Origin: Saposhnikovia divaricata
Taxonomy: Eukaryota; Streptophyta; Magnoliopsida; Apiales; Apiaceae
Direction of reading: 5' to 3'
Assembly (NCBI GenBank): GCA_036435485.1
Contig: CM071599.1
Coordinates: forward strand, 7,962,803-8,026,802
Length of the DNA: 64,000 bases
Both the position numbers and the translations under genes were made by a program. This document shows, one piece after another, positions 56,788-64,000 of the stretch (position 1 is its first letter; every line of letters begins with the position of its first letter). Below the pieces are notes generated by a model. That model had not been told where the DNA came from. It worked only from the letters and a program-made list of their open reading frames with translations, and made no database searches.

Positions 56788-56975
56788 AATTAGGGAGCCT
56801 CAGATATATCTCAGGTAAGTTCCCTGAGGTACATATATTTCATATGTAAAAATGGGATGGGCGTTTTAGTAAATTCAGAATTTTTTAATTAGCCTTGCGT
56901 GCCCAATAAAATTTAAAATTATTTTGTATTGTATCTCAGGAAAAGTTTCCTGAGACATATCTCAAGACCATTTTT
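56788..56975. mobile_element. MITE with CCTGAGAT/ATCTCAGG palindromes, copy 2
   Basis: Same layout as 48697-48895: AGATATATCTCAGGTAAG and CCTGAGGTACATAT at the left, GGAAAAGTTTCCTGAGA and ATATCTCAAGACC at the right. Confidence 0.6.
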
Positions 56976-57115
56976 CTATAACTTATATAAAAAGTTTGTT
57001 ATACACTTTCTTGTGCATGATTTACTTTTCAATTTTGTAGAAATGACATGTAATAGATTGGTGTATTTACTCTTCAATTTTATAGACTTACCGAAATGAT
57101 TTATTAGTTTTTTAA

Positions 57116-57967
57116 GGGTGAAAAACCAAACTACCCACATTTCCATTCCATTTGCCCAAAATACCTGTTTCCATTTCCGTCCGCCCTTTTTACCCACGGG
57201 CCACGCATTTCCTTCATGCGTAGAGGGGTATACGCATTCCTGGAATGTGTGGCCACAGACTACGCAAGAGCACAATGCGTGCCTTTTGTTAAATTCAAAT
57301 CACAGAACGTGAACAGTTACTTTGAATACGCATTCTGCAGATGCATGGGTTGTGATACGCATCTTCAGAATGCGTATTCAAAGTTACTGTTCATCGTCCT
57401 CTTCCCCGTCGCCGGACGTCTTTTGCTCGATTATTTCAACCACTTCGTGTGCTGTCTACATGCATCGAACAATCGCATACTACACACCAAACGACTCGTA
57501 TTTGCATCCTCTACAACCATATAATTCTCAATTTCAGTTTCTTTAGCCGAATTAAAAAGGCCCAAAACGGAGATTTTTTCCGATTTGAATTTCCGATCGT
57601 ATTGTACACGCCCCTGCGGGGCCAAAACTCAACTAATGAATATGGCAAGATGTAGAGGAAGGCCTGGGCATCATTTTGATGTGCTCAGTTGTTGTAGAGG
57701 TGATCGGAATTTGCTGGACAAGAAGAGGCGATTTTCAGGCGATTTTTCGTCCGTCTGAGCTCCGTTCACGTTTTTGAAGAAATGACGTCATCTGACGTCA
57801 ATACGCATGTTGGTCATGCGTGACTCGAGAAACGCATTCTGGAAATGCGTATTCCAAGCGACGCATGAGCAACATGCGTACTCTGTGGGTATTTTGGGCG
57901 GCTTCTTCCGGAAATGGGTATTTCGGGCAGCTTCCACAGAAATGTTGTGTAGTTTGGGCAATTTCTC
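57116..57967. mobile_element. MULE-like element with eight 19-bp ACGCA-N9-TGCGT modules, TSD GTTTTTTAA
   Basis: A perfect 9-bp duplication GTTTTTTAA (57107-57115, 57968-57976) flanks 852 bp with imperfect inverted ends of about 90 bp (AAACTACCCACATTTCCATT ... CCAAAATACC at the left, AAACTACACAACATTTCTGT ... CGAAATACCC on the other strand at the right). Inside, 19-bp modules starting ACGCA and ending TGCGT or a one-base variant lie at 57203, 57232, 57262, 57328, 57357, 57803, 57832 and 57861, in two clusters. The middle nine bases differ. ORFs of 60-100 codons cross the modules but have no recognised domain. No transposase. Confidence 0.8.
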
Positions 57968-57976
57968 GTTTTTTAA

Positions 57977-58835
57977 TCCATGTAAGAAGGTGCTTGTTGT
58001 GGACTGAATACTTGAGTTTTCGTTGTGGGGTTGTTGAATTAATTGTGTTAATTGATTTCATTTATTTTTTCAGTTAATAATTTTGAATATCAATCCTTCC
58101 TTTTTGCTTTTTAAATGTTATTTGCTACTTTTATGCTCTTTATTTGTTATTATTCAATGTAGTATTTAAGTTTCAGTTTGGTAAACGGGTTTTTTTTTCT
58201 GTTTTCTAGAATTGATTTTGATTTATGAGAATATTAATTTTGTTTAATGAGTCTTAATTGTGTTAACTCTCAACTAAGCTTAAGTTTTTTTTTGAAGAAA
58301 AGAATCGGTATCATATACGATGACTTTTTGTCATGGTTAAACTTTTTATGGTGAATGTATATTATGCCATTTTATATGGATTTTAGTACCTATAAAGAAT
58401 TTTGTGTCATATTTTTGGCTTGTGTTGTGATCTGTTATCAATTGATGAATCTGGTTTTGTCATTTTAGATGACTTTTTTAGATTTTTATGGTTTTTTATT
58501 CGAATTCGGTGTTTTATGCCTAACCAAAGGGGATCATTTGGTTATATACATCAAATTGTTCAATTTTATTAAGTATACTGCATATAATAAATATTTAAAG
58601 TATATTCGATTAATGGTCCATTGACATGGTTTATTTGTTGTGTTTGTTTTGATGATCTTTCAATTTTTCTTCGGTGGGAAAAAGTGTAAACAGAAGATGG
58701 ATGTTGTTTTCTTTGGGTGGGAAGAAATGTTAAATAGAATATGGATGGAGGCATAATCTTGGGTTTCGTAGTAGAAATAACAAGAAGTTTCTGCCATTTT
58801 GCTTATAATCTTTATGTAAATAGTTGTATTGTTGT
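57977..58835. other. T-rich intergenic stretch
   Basis: No gene or defined repeat; only short ORFs. Confidence 0.45.
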
Positions 58836-59148
58836 TGGGTGGGGCACTATTTTTTCCCCTAGAGTTTTTTCCTATAGGGTTTTGCTCTTGCAGGATTTTT
58901 AACGAGCTTTACCTGTGTAAGGAGTCTTCTTCTTCTTTGATATAGGTTTTATTGTCTAAACTTCCGGAGGAATTTCCTTCTCATGTCAGTCGTAATTCAG
59001 GTTACGACCCATGAATTGGTTAAGCATACCATTCGGTTAGATGATAAGCTTTTGTGGATGAAAGAATGTCTCAAAATTCTTTTTCTTTTTGGATTGTGTA
59101 AATATTATCATTTAAATGAAATCGTTTCATTTTTCAAAAAAAAAATCA
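58836..59148 (+). mobile_element. LINE 3' tail remnant
   Basis: GGGCACTATTTTTTCCCCTA, GGTTTTGCTCTTGCAGG and TTTTTAACGAGCTTTACCTG are phrases typical of plant L1 LINE 3' regions. The segment ends in an A-run (59138-59147) after TCGTTTCATTTTTC. No ORF remains. Confidence 0.55.
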
Positions 59149-59402
59149 GATGAAATTTTAGGAAAATGTTAGTTTCAGAGCTGGTTTTTTAATTTTCAGA
59201 ATAATATTTGTAACCTATGCCCCTGCATTCATAAAGTGTTGCATATTATGTTACAATATGTTACAAATAGTTTTGGAAATAAAGAAAGGTTAAAAAAAAT
59301 TATATTTTCCTATTTTTACATGTAATAAATAAATAAATATTTTTGTGTGATCTATGTTAAAATTTTAATTTAAAAAAATATCTTTGTATAACTGTTGGTT
59401 CG

Positions 59403-60201
59403 AAAACTAACTGCGCAAGTGTACGCGGTCACAAGTAATATAATAAATTCGTTCCCACAGAGACATGGTGTTTGTTCAGAAATAATATTTAAGCAACGAC
59501 GTATGATTAAACAACAAACTGCTTGAATAAATATCAAAAGGGGGTATTTTTGTATTTTTCTAATTGATTAATTAAATTAGTAATATTAAATAATTCGAAC
59601 TAATTAATTTAATTAAATGAAAATTTATATGTGAGAAAAACATGGGATTGTAATTTCATTATTTATTTCATTTAGAATTGATGCCTTAATTTCAGAGTAA
59701 TTTTGATAATTTACGAAAGCTAGTCGGGAACACGAAACTAACATAAGCGCCTTTCAGCCTTAACTTATATCAAACCATACGAACATCCACTTAAAAAGAT
59801 AGAAGTTGCGTGGACACCTTTTATCCTTAGACCCTATATGTCTATAAGATTTGAAAACATAATTGGTTTACGAGTAAATTCCTTTATTATGACTACATAG
59901 GGTGATGTGATCCAAAATCCTACCACTTATCGTAAATGTACAAGACAATTACGAACCTATGCTAACATGACAAATTCTAAATTCCTAAATCTACTTTCGC
60001 ATTCATTAGGAATTAATAATTTAGACGTTAGCTACGCATCTAATAAATTAAGCGTAACCACATTAGGCAATCTGAATTTTTATCATAATACAAATTATTA
60101 AGGCATCGAATTACTAAATTACGTAAATAAATCCATTAGAATCCCATGACGGCGATTAGTTCATAATTGAACGAATCGTCATCATGGGATTAATTGAAAC
60201 C

Positions 60202-60257
<56 letters not shown>

Positions 60258-61338
60258 TAAATTAAAAATTGCGATAAATTAAATATGAAAATTACGAGAG
60301 TTAGAAAGTAGAACCGAAATAGCTTCCAATGAAAGAAAAGAGCCCTCCAAATAATCCCCAAAAATTCTTCAACCGAAACAACAATTAAACTAAATTTGCA
60401 AAAAATTAAAGTGTATAAAAATGAAACTAAAAATTACAAGGAACTTAGAGAGAATACAAGAGAGAATGTTTTTCTCTCCAAATTGTTGTGTGATTTACAA
60501 GCTTGAGAACTAGGCTATTTATAGCAAAAAAATTAGCACACCACACTAATAAAATAAAACTAAAAAGAATTTAAAAGAAATAAAAAAAAATAACCCACTA
60601 CAACAATCATACAGCCGAAAGCAAGAATAACAAAGTGCATGGCAAATGGCGGGCGACTCTTTAAACAATTCAGGCGGCTGCTTTAACTTTTGAACGGGCT
60701 CCGTAGAAATGCTTTTTAATCCGCACGGCTTATAATCTTAAATTAATAAATAATTAATTTAATTTAAAAATTATAAAAATAAATATCTAATATTATTAGA
60801 TATTTATAAATATAATTTTCAAATTAAATAAAATATTTATTAATATAAATAATTCCTTAAATCCTAAGTTGCGGTATTTTGAGGGTCAGAAACCGGACTC
60901 CTTTTGCTTAACGAAAAATATATTAATTCCAACCGGGGTTTTCTCTTTAAGAATATATCACTTTCCATCTTTTTGTGATAATTCTATTTTCTCACTGCTC
61001 GTCCAGGCGCAAATTACGGTCTCTTGAGGATCTGAAACCAGACTCTTTTTGCTTGGAAAAAAATATATCAATTCCAACCGGGATTTTCTCTTTAAGAATA
61101 TATCACTAAGAATTTCTTTATGATAATTCTTTTTCCTCATAGCCCGTCCACTTGATAAAATTGAGATAAAAATCCACCGTTTTTAGCCCTTTTATTGCCA
61201 CAAAACCTAAAGTTGCGATTTCTGCACAACAAATAATTAAACAACAAAAACGAATTAAAAAACACAACATATTTAAGGATAAACCACCAATCTAGGTCCA
61301 TTTAGTGCATAATAAGTGGATATAAAATCCACTTATCA
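59403..61338 (-). repeat. Left copy of the large direct repeat (putative 3' LTR)
   Basis: It includes a (TAA)n microsatellite at about 60204-60255 and two inner near-copies of a phrase (TTTTTGCTTAACGAAAAATA at about 60901 and TTTTTGCTTGGAAAAAAATA at about 61045). Non-coding; the 64-codon ORF at 59907-60101 occurs in both copies but has no domain. Confidence 0.6.
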
Positions 61339-62326
61339 CACCCCCAAACTTAAACTGAAGCTTGTCCTCAAGCGAAAACAGACTCGATTATCTCTAAATG
61401 CATGAATGCAAACGATGCAAGGATCCCATAGGCAAGGCAAAAACCAATGTAGCAGAGTGTCTCAGAGAATGTGATAACTCCAAATAGAGATCGACTAAAT
61501 ATCAGCATATTAACATTTACAAGTACGAAAACGTGCGTGTGTGCAATACTCATCAGAATTACTCTTAGCACTAGATCAAAATCATACATATTCTTTGTCA
61601 TAACAATCACAAGTTTATAAATAGAATGGACGCTAGACACTTCATAACCTAGAAACACCTCCATCATCATTTGAGTTAGACAGGAATTCATGATTTATTA
61701 ACAACTACGACGCATAATACTATACACAACACCCATGCTTATTTGACCGTGCAATGGATGAGCACACTCTCATAAACACTCTTTTCTTTTTTCTTTCTTT
61801 TTTTTTTTTTTTATTTTTTATGCAATCTGGAATGAGAATTCTCAATTCCAATCCTAGACTACTCATATAAATATGAGCCGGCTACTAGCCATTTGACGCC
61901 TAGCCATTATTGACAAATTACTAGCATGAAATTCCTGGTTTCCCCCAAACTTAGAATTTAGTGCTCCTACGCCATCAAGGGAATAAAGAAAATTCTGAAT
62001 ATAATCAGGTGATTAAATTTCAACAACCAAACAAGCATGACCTTAACCTAGCCCAAAAGTAACCGAAGAGTTGTGTAAGATTGTGTTTCTGTAACATGCA
62101 CGTCAATTCTTAAGTATTTAAATCAGCCCTCTATCCATCATTATCACACTCAAATTCATCATTGACTACTAAACGGAATCGCCAAGCGCTACGGGATCAA
62201 GGAAAATATGATATGCAACTTTTTTTTTTATACATATATATGAATTATATGAAATTATACTAGCATGATATATTATGAACTACATGAAACTGTATGCATA
62301 CTATGACTCAATTAATCAATTATCCT
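61339..62326. other. Interior between the large direct repeats
   Basis: Starts with CACCCCCAAACTTAAAC next to the left repeat. It contains T-runs (61791-61818) and no recognisable protein. The 107-codon minus ORF (61691-61368) has hydrophobic segments but no family I know. Confidence 0.45.
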
Positions 62327-63125
62327 AAAACTAACTGCGCAAGTGTACGCGGTCACAAGTAATATAATAAATTCGTTCCCACAGAGACTTGGTGTTTGTT
62401 CAGAAATAATATTTAAGCAACGACGTATGATTAAACAACAAACTGCTTGAATAAATATCAAAAGTGGGTATTTTTGTATTTTTCTAATTGATTAATTAAA
62501 TTAGTAATATTAAATAATTCGAACTAATTAATTTAATTAAATGAAAATTTATATGTGAGAAAAACATGGGATTCTAATTTCATTATTTATTTCATTTATA
62601 ATTGATGCCTTAATTTCAGAGTAATTTTGATAATTTACGAAAGCTAGTCGGGAACACGAAACTAACATAAGCGCCTTTCAGCCTTAACTTATATCAAACC
62701 ATACGAACATCCACTTAAAAAGATAGAAGTCGCGTGGACACCTTTTATGCTTAGACCCTATATGTCTATAAGATTTGAAAACATAATTGGTTTACGAGAA
62801 AATTCCTTTATTATGACTACATAGGGTGATGTGATCCAAAATCCTACCACTTATCGTAAATGTACAAGACAATTACGAACCTATGCTAACATGGCAAATT
62901 CTAAATTCCTAAATCCACTTTCGCATTCATTAGGAATTAATAATTTAGACGTTAGCTACGCATCTAATAAATTAAGCGCAACCACATTAGGCAATCTGAA
63001 TTTTTATCATAATACAAATTATTAAGGCATCGAATTACTAAATTACGTAAATAAATCCATTAGAATCCCATGACGGCGATTAGTTCATAATTGAACGAAT
63101 CGTAATCATGGGATTAATTGAAACC

Positions 63126-63172
<47 letters not shown>

Positions 63173-64000
63173 TAAATTAAAAATTGCGATAAATTAAATA
63201 TGAAAATTACGAGAGTTAGAAAGTAGAACCGAAATAGCTTCCAATGAAAGAAAAGAGCCCTCCAAAATATTCCCCGAAAATTCTTCAACCGAAACAACAA
63301 TTAAACTAAATTTGCAAAAAATTAAAGTGTATAAAAATGAAAATAAAAATTACAAGGAAATTAGAGAGAATACAAGAGAGAATGTTTTTCTCTCCAAATT
63401 GTTGTGTGATTTACAAGCTTGAGAACTAGGCTATTTATAGCAAAAAAATTAGCACACCACACTAATAAAATAAAACTAAAAAGAATTTAAAAGAAATAAA
63501 AAAAAACAAATAACCCACTACAACAATCATACAGCCGAAAGCAAGAATAACAAAGTGCATGGCAAATGGCGGGCGGCTATTTAAACAATTTAGGCGGCTG
63601 CTTTAACTTTTGAACGGGCTCCGTAGAAATGCTTTTTAATCCGCACGGCTTATAATCTTAAATTAATAAATAATTAATTTAATTTAAAAATTATAAAAAT
63701 AAATATCTAATATTAATAGATATTTATAAATATAATTTTCAAATTAAATAAAATATTTATTAATATAAATAATTCCTTAAATCCTAAGTTGCGGTATTTT
63801 GAGGGTCAGAAACCGGACTCCTTTTGCTTAACGAAAAATATATTAATTCCAACCGGGGTTTTCTCTTTAAGAATATATCACTTTCCATCTTTTTGTGATA
63901 ATTCTATTTTCTCACTGCTCGTCCAGGCGCAAATTACGGTCTCTTGAGGATCTGAAACCAGACTCTTTTTGCTTGGAAAAAAATATATCAATTCCAACCG
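62327..64000 (-). repeat. Right copy of the large direct repeat (putative 5' LTR), truncated by window
   Basis: Matches 59403 onward with scattered single-base changes, a shorter (TAA)n tract (about 63127-63170) and small indels (for example near 63504). Its end lies beyond the window. Confidence 0.6.

Larger units (their letters stand above)
59391..64000 (-). mobile_element. Probable non-coding LTR element (LARD-like), cut by the window end
   Basis: A direct repeat starts at 59403 and again at 62327 (AAAACTAACTGCGCAAGTGT) and runs almost unchanged to the window end (compared over about 1.67 kb). On the minus strand the left copy begins TGATAAGTGGATTTTATATC at 61338, right after a purine tract GTTTAAGTTTGGGGGTG (61355-61339). 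This is the layout of a 3' LTR of a minus-strand element, with the right copy as its 5' LTR. The 1-kb interior (61339-62326) has no coding sequence for gag or pol. The LTR end next to 59391-59403 and the primer site are unclear. Alternatively it is a plain segmental duplication. Confidence 0.5.

Noticed and set aside
57216..57524. 102-codon ORF in the MULE at 57116-57967
   Set aside because: Its residues follow the 19-bp modules and the frame has no known domain; overlapping ORFs in other frames are equally long.
59907..60101. 64-codon ORF repeated at 62831-63025
   Set aside because: It is duplicated only because the whole repeat is duplicated; no domain and no sign of coding selection can be judged from two near-identical copies.

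Overview
The window is nuclear DNA from a flowering plant, most likely a eudicot: it has GT-AG (and one GC-AG) introns, AT-rich intergenic DNA, plant-type Ty3/Gypsy Tat and Copia elements, hAT, MULE, Helitron and SINE repeats, and a plant-specific MATH-domain gene. I cannot name the species. No bacterial features, CRISPR arrays, tRNA or rRNA genes were seen. All identities come from reading the sequence and remembered family motifs; nothing was searched.

Left part (1-5222): the 3' portion of a Copia-type retroelement whose body holds intronless fragments of two nucleoporin genes (NUP155-like, then NUP188-like), followed by a polypurine tract and one LTR. After it come MITEs and a 946-bp non-autonomous hAT with a perfect 8-bp target duplication.

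Nested complex (5223-30133): three transposons sit inside each other in the same orientation. The outer one is a Tat-lineage Gypsy element (5228-30128, TSD GTTCT) with a decayed gag-pro-pol and a spliced antisense gene. A hAT transposon (12639-25731, TSD ATCTCAAC) is inserted downstream of pol; it has a complete three-exon transposase plus captured exons of an IQD calmodulin-binding protein and of a p23 HSP90 co-chaperone. Within the last p23 exon lies a non-autonomous Gypsy element (17320-24867, TSD CCGAG) with 517-bp LTRs that look identical, a gag-protease ORF, almost no pol, and a 3' region of hairpin-forming and 51-bp tandem repeats.

Middle part (30134-46600): a Helitron 3' end containing a foldback MULE MITE, a 5'-truncated L1-type LINE, then the one clear large host gene: a 12-coding-exon TRAF1/MUSE13-MUSE14-like MATH-domain gene (34129-46267, about 1163 aa) that reads open throughout. 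Its introns hold a hAT MITE, a small MULE, two SINE-like sequences and long GA and TA microsatellites.

Right part (46600-64000): a PIF/Harbinger transposase remnant, two minus-strand genes for small secreted peptides of the CTNIP/SCREW phytocytokine type (one intact, one apparently frameshifted) in a locally duplicated area, a tandem TRIM-like array, several MITEs, an 852-bp MULE carrying eight 19-bp ACGCA-N9-TGCGT modules, a LINE tail, and a large direct repeat that runs off the window end, probably the LTRs of a non-coding LTR element.

Most notable are the two independent cases of host-gene capture by transposons (NUP155/NUP188 in a retroelement; IQD and p23 in a hAT that keeps its transposase), the 19-bp palindromic module shared by two MULEs, and the CTNIP peptide cluster.
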